From: Rhodamnia argentea
Taxonomy: Eukaryota; Streptophyta; Magnoliopsida; Myrtales; Myrtaceae
Reading direction: 5' to 3'
Length of the DNA: 64,000 nucleotides
Assembly: GCF_020921035.1 (NCBI RefSeq)
Contig: NC_063152.1
Location: 33,214,494 to 33,278,493, forward strand
A program made the translations under genes and the position numbers. Numbering within the stretch: position 1 is the first letter of the stretch; every line of letters starts with the position of its first letter. Of the stretch, positions 1 to 17,119 are shown piece by piece. Below the pieces are notes generated by a model. The model was not told the DNA's origin and made no database searches. It saw nothing but the letters and a program-made list of their open reading frames with translations.

Positions 1-1254
1 GAAATATCTCGGAGTTTCCAATTCCAAACCGAACAAGAAAATGAATCGGACGTCAAATTTACGTAATTAGGCATGTGTGATTTACGTCTACGGGGAGAAT
101 AGTACAGAGTTCCTTTTATTTGCTATATTAACTATTACATCATCGGACTTATGTTGATACAATGTCGTCTTATTTAAAAAGTCTAAACCGCGTAAACACG
201 ATTTAAATACTTAAATGAGCTAATGAAAACAATGCAAGAAAACTTATGTAAAGACCATGAAACTATTACATGTCCTCTCAAATGAGATGGCGAATAGACA
301 TTTCCAGTTTAGCCATCATGTATACCGATCATGCTATATGCGATGCATCATCCTCTCGCCGATTGTAAAGTTTCCTTAATAATATAGGGCGACAACTACT
401 ATTAATCAAATTAAAAAAAAAAAGGAATAGAAAACACGATCGACTCATCGGGACAGTAAATTCAATGACAAAGCTACCCGATAATAGTCGTTGTGAAGAT
501 TTCGGTCACATTACATAGTTACCAATAGAGATTGTAAGCGATAATTAGAACTTCTAAAGGTATGTGTTTTCCTTATTAACTCAAAGAAGCATCAATATAG
601 GCGCGCTCATCACATTTCAACTCATAAAGTACGTTAAAGAAGATGTTGTGTTGCTTAGTTCTACGGAAGATTAATACTATTAAAAATTTGACAAAAAATT
701 TCGAACCGATACGTCCGCTCTAAATCTATCCTCAATTAGCAGTTTGGAATGTGACGTGGATGTTAAATTTGGGTAAGAGATACCGAATCGAGGTAAATGT
801 GTCGTAGGAATTTCGGTTTGAGATTTTAACGGTACTAACCTTTTTATTAACGGGCGGATCCAACAAATAATTGGAAATATCCCATCAAAATAGAAAATTG
901 TATATACTATATTGTCAGAACACTATGGTTGACAAAACAATTTTCCTTTTCTTACAGAATTAATTATTATTATTATTATTATTATTAATTTTTTTTCCTC
1001 AGATTGTCAAAGTAATTTACCTGAGAATAAATCCTTCTGGTGGTTCTGGCTGCAGAGAATCGCTTCCCCTTTATTTTATCACTTGTTGGGCAACTGGGCC
1101 AACTGTGTGGATTCCCACTAAGAAGAGAACGGACAAATGAATAAGAATCACCGTCTCTCCCTCTCCAACTGGACCAACTCTCTCTCAACTCAACCATCTT
1201 GTCCCTCTCCTCCACTCGTAACTCTCCCGGAAAATTCCGTTGTTTTCCGAGAAA
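1..1254. other. Upstream intergenic region and NLP 5' leader
   Basis: AT-rich DNA with no convincing coding frame. It includes an ATT microsatellite at 961-990. The last 150 bases are C/T-rich and are probably the promoter and 5' UTR of the NLP gene. No other element was recognised. Confidence 0.6.
961..990. repeat. (ATT)n microsatellite
   Basis: About nine uninterrupted ATT units, roughly 265 bases upstream of the NLP start codon. Confidence 0.9.
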
Positions 1255-4200
1255 ATGCCCGAGCAGGAGGACGACGGCTCCGCGCACAACCACCCCAAGA
1301 GCCTGGCGAATCCGCAGCCCGAGGCGGCGACCCCGAGGGAGTCTATCATGGACCTCGATCTCGATGTCTACAGTCCCTGGCCGATGGATCACCAGCTCCC
1401 CTTCGCCGCGAACCCCGCGTCTCCTCTTTTCTCGTCCACCACCGAGCAGCCCAGCTCCCCTCTCTGGGCCTTCTCCGACTGGTTCCAGGACAAGCTTGCC
1501 GCCGCAGCAGCCGGCGGGGGATCCGCCGGGACCCGCCTCTCCGATTGCTCTCGGTTTGTCACATGTCAGTCTTGAGTTCGGTTCATTCGGTTTTGGTCTC
1601 GAGTCGGGTTTTGCGGATTGCGATTGATTGAGCTGGAGTTGGGGTCGTTGAAAAGCTTTGTTCTCATCTGAGACTGAGAATCGAGGGTTGACTATTTCTC
1701 CACCTGCGTTTCTTTTTTTTTTTTTGGTCGAACTCCGCCTGCGTTTACTTTGCTTATTTTTTTGTCTTCTCTCGGTTTACGATGTTTGGAAAGTTGAAAT
1801 TTTTCCTTGTTTGGAACTACTATGAATTCGTTGTTTGGTACTTGACCTTTCTTTCCTCTTTGACTAATCTGGAAATTTCGGTCTGATGATTCAGTTTTAT
1901 TTTCTCTCGCTTCAAGAAACTTCAATTTCTGATGTTTTTCTTGCAAGGCAAGGAGTTTGAATTAATTGGTGGGATTGCTCCTTCTTCAAAACCAGTGGCT
2001 CTTTGCCACCTCCACCTCTTATTTTGCCCGATTTCGTATTATTGTGTGACAATTGTGAATTCTGAGAGCTCTTGCTCTGAACTATGAAACTATGAAGTAG
2101 CCTCTTGCTTGAAGTTTGATTTGTTCTGCAATGGCATGTGAAGCCACGGCTACTGATTTTTGACTGAGAAGTTGTTTCGAAATATATAGGCCATCAAAAT
2201 TCGGAGACTGAAGCCCCTGCTGAGGCTAATGATCGTAAAATGCTGCCATCACCATATTGGGGGCTGACGGCATTTGAAAATCCTGATGGATACTGTATAA
2301 TCAAAGAAAGGATGACCCAGGCTCTTCGTTACTTCAAAGAATCGACTGAACAGCATGTTCTAGCTCAGGTTTGGGTACCAGTGAAGAATGGTGGTCAGCA
2401 CGTTCTTACCACTTCAGGGCAACCCTTTGTTCTCGGTCCAATTACTGATGGGCTTCACCAGTACAGAATGGTGTCCCTGATGTATTTGTTTTCTGTGGAT
2501 GGGGAGAATGATGGAGTATTGGGGCTTCCCGGTCGTGTTTTCCAGCAAAAGCTGCCTGAATGGACTCCTAATGTACAATACTACACCAGTAAAGAATATT
2601 CAAGGCTTGATCATGCTGTTCATTATAATGTTCGGGGAACCTTGGCTTTGCCCCTCTTCGAACCATCGGGGCAATCTTGTGTTGGTGTGCTTGAACTCAT
2701 AATGACTACACAGAAGATTAACTACGCACCGGAGGTTGATAAAGTCTGCAAAGCACTTGAGGTTGGGTTTGTTAAAGAATTATGCTTTTCTTTCTTCTGA
2801 AATTCTCTTATTTGGCATTGGTGACAGTTTCGTTCTTTATTGCGTCAATTTGTCATTTGTGATGTGGAGATAGCAGTACAAGAACTGGCAGTCATACAAT
2901 TTCAGTTTTATGCAGGCAGTGAACTTGAAAAGTTCTGAAATTCTGGATCATTCAAACCTACAGGTAAGGTGCATCAAGTTTGCACCACATCCCAACTTAA
3001 TACTGGATATCAAGATAGTACAGTGGTTTTCTTTTTCATTTTTCTTACATACTTTAGCTTTTGAAACCAGATATGCAATGCAGGGCGGCACAATGCATTG
3101 GCTGAAATTTTAGAGATATTGACAGTCGTATGCGAAACCTACAAGCTACCTCTGGCTCAAACCTGGGTCCCATGTTGGCATGGCAGTGTTCTGGCTGATG
3201 GTGGTGGCCTTAAAAAGAGTTGTTCTAGTTTTGATGGTAGCTGCATGGGACAAATCTGCATGTCCACAACTGATGTGGCATTTTATGTTGTAGATGCTCA
3301 TATGTGGGGCTTTCGGGAAGCTTGTGTTGAGCATCACTTACAAAAGGGTCAGGGGGTTGCTGGGAGGGCTTTCTTGTCCCAGAGCTCTTGCTTCTGCAAA
3401 GACATCACCCAATTTTGCAAGAACGAGTTCCCGTTAGTGCATTACGCACGAATGTTTGGGTTAACCAGTTGTTTTGCAATCTGCTTACGAAGTAGTTATA
3501 CTGGAAATGATGATTATATTTTAGAATTTTTCCTACCCCCTGGCATCGTCGACAGTAGTGAGCAACTGTCATTGTTGAGCTCTTTATTGTCTACAATGAG
3601 GAAGCATGTCAAGAGTCTTATGGTTGCTTCTGGGAAAACACTTCAAAAGGAGGGCAAATCAATTGAAATTATTGATGCTGTGCTGAATGAGAGACTTGAT
3701 TCGAGAGTTGACGTTCTTCAAATACCTACAAATTACTTACCCAACAGAGGAGCATCAAAGCCGTTAGATTCATCGAAGCAGCTGGTGGTGGATGTCATTG
3801 ATGCAACCAATGATGAAGTCAATGCTGTTATAGCAATCGCAAGTGAGAATGCTGTTACATTTCCAGAAAATAATGTGATGAAAAAGAAATCTGAGAAGAA
3901 GCGTGGAAAGGCTGAGAAATGTGTTAGCCTGGAGGTTCTTCAGCAATATTTCGCTGGCAGCCTTAAAGATGCTGCAAAGAGCCTCGGCGGTATGATCAAC
4001 ATCTCTTGCTGCTGTTGGCCAGTATTTATCTCATCGTTTTTGCATGGTGTTTCGCCTCGCATAAGAATTTGATTGCATTTTCTCATTTATTTCTAAAGTT
4101 GAATACTTGCCTCTTTCCAGTTTGCCCAACAACAATGAAACGAATCTGCAGACAGCACGGGATTTCAAGGTGGCCGTCCCGCAAAATTAACAAAGTCAAC

Positions 4201-5265
4201 CGTTCTTTGTCTAAGTTGAAGCGTGTAATTGAATCTGTTCAAGGTGCTGAAGAAACATTCAGGATAAGTGCTTTAGCTACAAGTCCGCTTCCTGTTGCTG
4301 TTGGTTCCATTTCGTGGCCTTCCAGCTTGAAAGGGTCCAATGAGCAAAACCCACCTGAAGACAAAGCATTTGAAGCACGAGGTGAAAGGATGAATCCGTC
4401 CCCATCCAAGTTACCCGGAACTGATGAAGAGGCTGCAACGCAAAATAAATCTCATGAGAGGGTGCCTCCCGAGGAGCAGCTCTTGAACGAGCATGGTGGG
4501 TTTCCACGAGAATTTGCTGGAGCATCAAACAGATCTAAATCTAAAAGTGTCGAGAGAGAACACAGTTCCAGTACACCCACCTCTCATGGTTCGTGCCAAG
4601 GTAGTCCGGCAAATGAAAGTTTGCCCGTGAAGGATGAGTCTGGTTCTCCGCACAATGATCAATGCATAAAAAGAGGGGGCTCTCCAGAAATGATGTTTAA
4701 GTCAACAAATGCGCTGAACTTCTCCGCTGCATATTCAGTGCCTGATGCTCTAGCAGTTACAGGACTTCAAGAACCATTTGGAGGAATGCCGATTGAGGAT
4801 ACCGGAAGCTCAAAAGATTTGAGAAATCTGTGCCCATCAGTTGCAGATGCAGTTTTGGAAGATCGGGTCCCAGAGTCCAGCTGGACGAATCCCCCATGCT
4901 CTGATATGGCTTCCAAGCAAGCGGCAACTTTTCTTAGAACAACGCCTGGCACTACACCTAGGCAAGACATGACAAGTGTGACCATTAAGGCTACGTACAG
5001 AGAAGACATTATAAGATTTAGGATCTCACTGAGTTCTAGCATCGTGGAGCTGAGGGAACAAGTTGCGAAGAGGCTGAAGTTAGACGTGGGTACTTTTGAT
5101 ATCAAATGCCTAGACGACGACCATGAGTGGGTTTTGATAGCCTGCGACGCAGACTGGCAAGAATGCATGGACATCTCGCGATCATCTGGTTGTAATATGA
5201 TCAGGCTGTTAGTTCATGATGTGATGGCGAGCCTGGGAAGCTCCTGTGAAAGCTCAGGAGAATGA
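1255..5265 (+). CDS. NLP7: NIN-like protein, NLP6/NLP7-type nitrate-response transcription factor
   Basis: Five exons: 1255-1564, 2190-2761, 2916-2963, 3071-3989, 4121-5265; 997 aa, close to the roughly 960 aa of Arabidopsis NLP7. The N-terminal half (about residues 110-570) is the GAF-like nitrate-response region, including the conserved stretch around YYTSKEYSRLDHA. An RWP-RK DNA-binding domain lies at about 592-655 (GISRWPSRKI motif), with exon junction 4/5 inside it. A C-terminal PB1 domain is at about 902-984 (FDIKCLDDDHEWVLIACDAD). Family knowledge: NLP7 binds nitrate-responsive elements, senses nitrate and is retained in the nucleus when nitrate is present. The start is placed at 1255 (MPEQEDDG); an in-frame ATG at 1240 would add five residues. 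The donor at 1565 (T|GTCAGT) was chosen because the nearer GT at 1554 breaks frame. NLP6 and NLP7 cannot be separated without a tree. Confidence 0.93.
1698..1746 (-). mobile_element. Micro-retroposon: poly(T) tail remnant with 14-bp target-site duplication
   Basis: Within NLP intron 1. A 21-nt insert at 1712-1732 (C, 13 T, then GGTCGAA) lies between CTCCACCTGCGTTT (1698-1711) and CTCCGCCTGCGTTT (1733-1746), a 14-bp repeat with one mismatch. Read on the minus strand it is TTCGACC followed by poly(A), so it looks like an extremely 5'-truncated LINE or SINE copy. Confidence 0.7.
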
Positions 5266-6269
5266 CTCTTTGGAATGTAAATATAGTTTGTCCGTTATAC
5301 CCCTTTCTTTTTGTTAATGTGTCAGGTTAGAATCAGATTTTGGTTACAAAGAGATTGTATGCTCGCGAGTTGTGAAGATTTTTTTGGAGAACTTAAGGTA
5401 ATTCTTCCTTTGTTAACTCTTATCATACGAAAACAGTTAGGTTTGATTTGACCGTCTCCATAGTACTGACATCATTCTATCATCACTGCACCCTTTCTCT
5501 AACCCTGCTTTTACTAGGAAGGGGAAAGTCACTATGGCCATCTGCTTCACATTATTCATCCCGTCTTTCAGAATTTCCCGTCAGAGCTTTGAAAACGGAT
5601 GAATTCTCTCCTTTTTTTTTTTTTTAATTGCATTTTTTTTAATTACATTCAAAGTCTTAAAATTTATGACGATAGTGCGATTGAATCCTAAAATTTTAAA
5701 AAAATACAATTAAATCTTACAATTTATTGAAATATAATTAAATCTTTAAAATTTTAAAAGAAGCTTCAAAACTTATCTAATTGGTGAAATCGGATCATTT
5801 CGTTAATTGCATTTTTTTAAAATTTTAGGATTCAATTGTCATTTACGATAATTCTAAGATTTTCAATGCACTTATCCCTTTCCTTAAACTTCGAGCCACC
5901 AGAGGCATGAGATCCTCGAGTATTGCTAGTGGAGTTGGATGGCCACAAGGAAGTGGGTCATTCCCGAGCAATCCCACAACAAAACAATGAGTTACATGAG
6001 GATACAACAAAGAATCTACCAATCAAAGGAACACTAGATTCCAGAATGACGTGTATATAATATAGGCCTGCCATTTGAAAATTCATGGTAAGGCAAGATA
6101 GAGTTTTCGTACACCAAATAGTTTCTCGTTCTCAGTGACGAGCATAAAAAGGCAATGAAAAATGGGTATTTCACATTTCACAACACTAGACCAGGGTTGA
6201 AATACGTACGAGAATATACATCAGATGGCATGGGTAAAATAAATCTCCAACTAGACGGAGGCAGCTTCA
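5266..6269. other. Convergent intergenic region (NLP and beta-amylase 3' ends)
   Basis: Holds the 3' UTRs of both convergent genes and one AT-rich foldback element at about 5640-5880. No further gene was seen. Confidence 0.6.
5640..5880. repeat. AT-rich foldback (MITE-like) element
   Basis: The left arm (about 5640-5715) and right arm (about 5805-5878) are inverted copies; both contain GAATCCTAAAATTTTAAAAA in opposite orientation. The same wording style recurs in elements near 26.1, 52.6 and 62.9 kb. Confidence 0.65.
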
Positions 6270-8989
<2,720 letters not shown>

Positions 8990-9035
8990 TGGAGGGGACT
9001 TGGAGGTGTTAGGGTTTGGATTCCCCTTGGCCCTT

Positions 9036-9078
9036 GCAGAAATGGAGAGGGAGAGGGAGAGAGAGAGAGAGAGCGAGA
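9036..9078. repeat. GA/CT-rich microsatellite in beta-amylase 5' leader
   Basis: Imperfect GAGAGG then pure GA units, just upstream of the beta-amylase start on the minus strand (CT-rich leader in the sense strand). Confidence 0.85.
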
Positions 9079-10379
9079 GGAGGAAATGGGGGTGCTTCCT
9101 GTGCACAGCAGTGAGAGGAGAAATCGGGACCACAATATTCATTTTTGTCCAAGTTGTTTTTTAAATTTAATTAGGCTAAAATAATAAAAATTTAGTGCGT
9201 AATTAGATTTTTCTTTTTTTTGTTTTTAAATTTTAATTTTTTTCATTGAATTTTTGAAAAAATATCTATTAATAAAAGCATGAAGCGTCATGATTTTCCT
9301 TTCATATTTTCCTAATTTAAAAAGAGAAATGTTTACGTGATTGTCCTTAATCTATTGTGATAATAATAATAATTAAAAATTATCTCGAGATCCAATTTTT
9401 TCAAGAATTTGTGGCTCACGACAGGTTGTTATTTTCTCGACAGCCTAAAAACTATTACGCCGGCGAAACCCGTTAAAAAATGACATGAGTTTATGTAATT
9501 ACTTCTTAAGGATTTAATCCTTCTTTCCTACCAAAATAATAACACCAATAAAAATGAAAATAAAAATCAGAAATGATACTGTTAGTGAATTTTTTTTACA
9601 ATGGAGATTATGATTTCTGGTATTATTAAAAAAAAATATATTTATTTTTTATTTTTGAATAAATAAATTTAGTTTAACATAGTTGTTTTAAATAATTGAT
9701 AGTCTTCAAAATATACAAATATTAACGTGTACAGTTTATATTATCTAATCTTACTTTTTTTCAGACTCAAAATATTTTTCTAAAATGTAAAATTCGATGG
9801 GGAAGATCATTAGCGGAAAGTACAAGCAGTTCTTTTAGAGTTTTAAAACCAGTGCTTTACCTAAAGGTATACACCAAAACTATTTACAGCTGGCTTTTAA
9901 GATCCATGACAAACAGTTCTAAGAAAGTGACTTGCTCACAAACTGAATACATTAATCCACATTAAGAATCTCACTTTAGTTGATAAAGACCTGCTTAATA
10001 TCTTAAATGCGCGGCCAAAAGGTGCGCATTAGTGTGAAAATGTCCCCATGTTGTTAAAACTAGCTATAGTAGAATGGCAAATGGACTATAGTAGTGATGT
10101 CGATGAAGACGTCGGCGATGGTAAGATATACGCACAATCTTAAGAGGAATTTAAAAAAATTACGCAAATCCTCTTTAAGTCAGTTTGAAATCAAGTGAAA
10201 TCATGCCACAAAAACGGTTTTTTTTTTTTTTCAATGAAACCAATACTCAAAGGAATTAAGGCGGGGTGGCTCACGGTGGCGCGTGTGGTACCTTCAAACT
10301 TCTATTAACAATGAGAATTCACGATGGCGAGTTTGGCGGTGGTGTCGGCTTCTCAAAACTAAAAATGAAAAGCCAAGAA

Positions 10380-10470
10380 TCGAAGGCCAACAACATGCGT
10401 CGTTTGATGTTGACTTTGCTATTGGAGCCGAACAACATACATCCTTTGTAGTAGACTTTTTGTCAAAACA
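10380..10470. repeat. Short imperfect direct repeat, coding-like fragment
   Basis: Two related segments of about 45 bp (ACAACATGCGTCGTTTGATG and ACAACATACATCCTTTGTAG) lie side by side. Both strands stay open for 60-90 codons here but no family is recognised. The fragment sits just left of a primer-binding-site-like motif, so it may be retrotransposon debris. Confidence 0.4.
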
Positions 10471-10749
10471 ATAATTGAACAAACCCTGTTGATAAGTAGG
10501 CGAGGTTACAACAAGCGAAATAAGTTGTTTTTGCCGAGTGAAAGCTACTATGCGAAAACGCGTCTTCATGGCGCCAAAAATTACTTACATAAAAAGGCAA
10601 AGCTCAATTGGAACACATCGCCAATATCATAACATGACCAACGTGTCGCTTCGTCAGACGTGAATGAGATACTTGGTGAACAATGTCGAGTGACAAGATG
10701 GATTTATTTTGCTATAGGGTGCGTCCAATGCACTAAAAAAGGAGGCTAT

Positions 10750-11450
10750 GATACCAAGTTTTGTGATAATAGAGATATATTATATTTTATAGGATTTATT
10801 AGATGACGATTTAAAAAACATATAATCAATATATACGAACAATTTCGACTTTTATATATATACACACACGCGCGCGAACAATCTTGAAAGATAGAGAGAA
10901 TTAACAAATTATCAATATCTCTAACATAAGAAATTATCCTCGAAAAATTTCATGATTATCTCTAACATTATAAAAGGGGGGAAATTGTGCTAAAATGAGG
11001 TATCGTAGGCTCAATTTGTTTTCCAGAAAAAAGTGAATTATGTTGAAAATTAGTTTCTTAGAAATGGTCGTTTACAAAAATTAATGAATAGAATTATTTT
11101 TATTGTTCACAAAAATGTCTAGACATAAGTTATTGTCGATTATGAAAATACCAAGTTTTGTGATAATAAAAAATATTATATTTTATAAGATTTATTACAT
11201 AACTATTTAAAAAACACATAATCAATATATATATATATATGAAAATCTGGAGAGATAGAGAGAATCAACAAGTCATCAATATCCCTAATATAAGAAGTTG
11301 TCCTAGAAAATATTCATGATTATCTCTAACATTATAAAAGGGGGGAAATTGTGCAAAGACGAGGTACTGTAGGCTCAATTTGTTCTGCGGAAAGGTGAAT
11401 TATTTTGAAAATTAGCTTCTTAGAAATGATCATTTTCTAGAAAAATAATT
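10750..11450 (-). mobile_element. Duplicated LTR-like block of a minus-strand retrotransposon
   Basis: Two imperfect copies about 397 bp apart start with ATACCAAGTTTTGTGATAAT (about 10751 and 11148). On the minus strand each ends ...ATTATCACAAAACTTGGTAT, like an LTR end followed by the TTGGTATCA primer-binding site. LTR-like cores run 10762-10967 and 11159-11331; on the minus strand they begin TGTTAGAGATAATCATG and end CACA. About 110 bp beyond each core is also duplicated (TATAAAAGGGGGGAAATTGTG). No polyprotein was seen. Confidence 0.55.
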
Positions 11451-11865
11451 TCCAAATTATTCACATTCAACAAAACAAACGAAATCTTAATTTTAAGAAT
11501 AGAGGTGTATTTTTATCCCCGTATTAAAACTCCAGCTTATTTTATTTATAAATTTTTCAAAAACGATAAAATTATTCGTTTCTATAAAAACTAAAACAAT
11601 TATAGTTGGGCAAATTATCTGTTCTTCTCAAAATCTGTATAGAACAAATATTTGGCTCAGGTGGCTGAAACGGCAATTCGTTTAACGAGCCTCACCCTCT
11701 GGGAAAAAGTATTGTCAACACGACACCGTCGTTCAAAGAGCATAGCGGGGCCCGATCAAACGCGTCGCGATCGCGACACGTAAGCTATCTACCGCATCAA
11801 CGGCCAGGAACCTCCCAACGCAAGAGCAATTGCCATTGGCTCGACCAACCCGTCCTCGCAATCTG

Positions 11866-11881
11866 ATTGGTCCACGTAATC
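11866..11881 (+). promoter_or_regulatory. ERSE-II / plant UPRE-like ER-stress element of BiP
   Basis: ATTGGTCCACG at 11866-11876 is an exact ERSE-II match (ATTGG-N-CCACG). The extended ATTGGTCCACGTAATC differs by one base from the published plant UPRE ATTGGTCCACGTCATC. It lies about 100 bp upstream of the TATA box and about 265 bp upstream of the BiP ATG, where bZIP28/bZIP60 and NF-Y sites occur in BiP promoters. Confidence 0.85.
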
Positions 11882-11965
11882 ACCGATGACATGTTCCGAC
11901 GCGGCACCTCCATTCGATAACTAACGTGCGCTCGATGGAAGCGGACATAGACGGATTTCACTCCC

Positions 11966-11973
11966 TATTTAAA
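11966..11973 (+). promoter_or_regulatory. TATA box of BiP
   Basis: TATTTAAA about 170 bases upstream of the ATG. It suits a transcription start near 12000 and a 5' UTR of roughly 140 nt. Confidence 0.6.
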
Positions 11974-12141
11974 AAAAAAACTCGCAAAGCTTCTTAACTC
12001 AGAAAAACCTGAAGAGCGACGAGCATTCTGTCGAAGAGCTTTTCCCTTTGGCCGATTCGTCTCTTGCGGAAACCTCCATTGTTATCGGATTCGAGCTCAA
12101 CGAAAGAGCGAGAGGAGGGAGACAGAGGGAGTTAGAGCGCC

Positions 12142-15500
<3,359 letters not shown>

Positions 15501-15809
15501 ACAGTTTCTGGTTTGATCGAGAACTTGTGCCTAGAAGGCGGGAGAGAGAATGGACGATTAGGTTTAGACTAGGGAGACTCGGGTGTTAAATTTTTGTGAC
15601 ATGGAATACTCGGGATTAATGGTTCCCCTTCGCTTGGTTCTTTCAGGATGATGATACATTTTAGATCACTTTTCTTCTTCTTCTTAAGTGCTCTGTATTC
15701 TACTTCTCTGAAAAACTATTTCCCACGTTTTGGTCATCGTCCTTGCGTTCTCTAGTCTTCGTGCTTAAAAGTTGAGAAGTGGCCTAACTCTCCTTAGGAA
15801 TGAACATGA

Positions 15810-16022
15810 TTCCCTGTTAGAATCGAGAATCGTACTTGCGAGCAGATCGGGTCTGGTTCCCATAGGAATCACCAGACCACGATCTGCTCCCCACAGGAAT
15901 CACCAGACCAACCAGACCCGGAACTCAGAACTGGTACTGGTGAGGAGATCGAGTCTGGTTCCGTAGGAACCACCTGGAACTCGGAACCGTGGAACCAGAA
16001 CTAGGAACTGGGAACTGGTGGA
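15810..16022. repeat. Degenerate GGTTCC/GGAACC-rich repeat
   Basis: Many short variants of CTGGTTCC, GGAACC and ACCAGAACT in both orientations. It resembles in composition the blocks at 41.79-41.92 kb and 52.80-52.93 kb that open the two trehalase units. Confidence 0.6.
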
Positions 16023-16442
16023 AAATCCTAAAATAGAGCGAAGCTTGTCGTTTGAAAAATTACTCTCTTGGTTGATTGCTTCAGTGAACAAAGGAAAACA
16101 GGCGAAGAAAATAATGGAGACTCAGAAAGTTCATCGTTTGTCTCAGTTCCTCTTCGACAGTGACTCTCTTCACGACGCTCTCCATCATCGTCATCATCAA
16201 TTCATCATCATATCAGAGAGAGAAAGAAGAGACCGCCCGTGACTTTTCGTCGTGACAAACCCCGTAAGAACCTGCTCTCCTCCCGTCGCTTGTTGTCGAT
16301 TTCCAGTGATTCTCCCTGGCTGCGATTCGGCATTGCCTTCTTCTCACTTTGCCATTTACTTTTAATCTCGGGATTCCCTCTTCAGTTTAATGGCGCGTAT
16401 CGCTAGACTCCTTGAACTTCCCCAACCAAAGAAGAAGAAACA

Positions 16443-16954
16443 ATGATTTATCTATTTGTTTCTTTTTCGTTTGATCTACTATTGTTGCGCTGTAATGCGG
16501 GTGAGCTTGATGTGTATTTCATTCATATTTTGGTTTGTCTCTTGTTCTGTACCATTGTGAAGCAGATCTCTGCTTCTGGACCCTATCTGAAATTGGCCCT
16601 TAAGAAAACGAGTCTTTCCCTGGAAGAATTTGAAAGGGGAAGGTCTTCACTATCAAAGGCATCTTCTTCTCCGTCTATGAGAATCTCGGTGGGATTCAAC
16701 TCTTGTCAAATGAATGGAACGTTCTGGGTTGTGTGATATGTTGGGTATTGTGAGGGTGCTATTCAAAGTCGCACGTCAGCAAGATTGGAGTCTTATTGGG
16801 ACGACCAAGGACCACAAGGATGGTCACCATTTTGTTTATTTTCGGCTACTCATCGTCTTTCCCTTAAATGTGCTCGTGTACAATTTCAGTATTCGCTGCT
16901 GAAACAAATCAAAGAATGCAGAGCCAATACTCAGGCTTACGAGTAGTTACAGGC
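16443..16954 (+). pseudogene. Unidentified coding-like fragment with an in-frame stop
   Basis: One frame reads through ISASGPYLKLALKKTSLSLE and on to a TGA at 16734-16736. It then stays open in the same frame through SYWDDQGPQGWSPFCLFSA and SLLKQIKECRANTQAYE, ending at TAG near 16944. The composition is protein-like, but I recognise no family and no start or splice model. It may be a dead gene fragment, or exons of an unrecognised gene with an unseen intron near 16.73 kb. Confidence 0.3.
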
Positions 16955-17119
16955 TGTTATGACAGGTTGGGAATGGAATGAATATTGACGTATATGACAA
17001 GGACTGAAGGATTCTAGTGTAATCAATTCACCCAGACAGGATCATCCGAAGAGCAAGAATGGTTATTATTATTTTGTCATTTTTTGGAAACACAGGAGTT
17101 GGAATCCATCTTGGTCGAG

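Larger units (their letters stand above)
8990..12141. other. Divergent spacer between beta-amylase and BiP
   Basis: About 3.1 kb. It contains the beta-amylase 5' UTR with a GA/CT tract, AT-rich DNA with no recognised gene (9.2-10.2 kb), a short low-complexity coding-like piece (10.26-10.57 kb), a duplicated LTR-like block (10.75-11.45 kb) and the BiP promoter (about 11.7-12.0 kb). Confidence 0.6.
15501..17119. other. BiP 3' region, GGTTCC repeats and unassigned coding-like stretch
   Basis: After the BiP 3' UTR comes a GGTTCC/GGAACC-rich degenerate repeat (about 15810-16022), then unassigned DNA with a coding-like but broken frame (16443-16950), then the NAD synthetase 3' flank. Confidence 0.55.

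Noticed and set aside
8990-9142. In-frame N-terminal extension of the beta-amylase (start at 9142)
   Set aside because: It translates the CT microsatellite into a Leu-Ser run; the ATG at 8989 starts a normal transit-peptide-like sequence.
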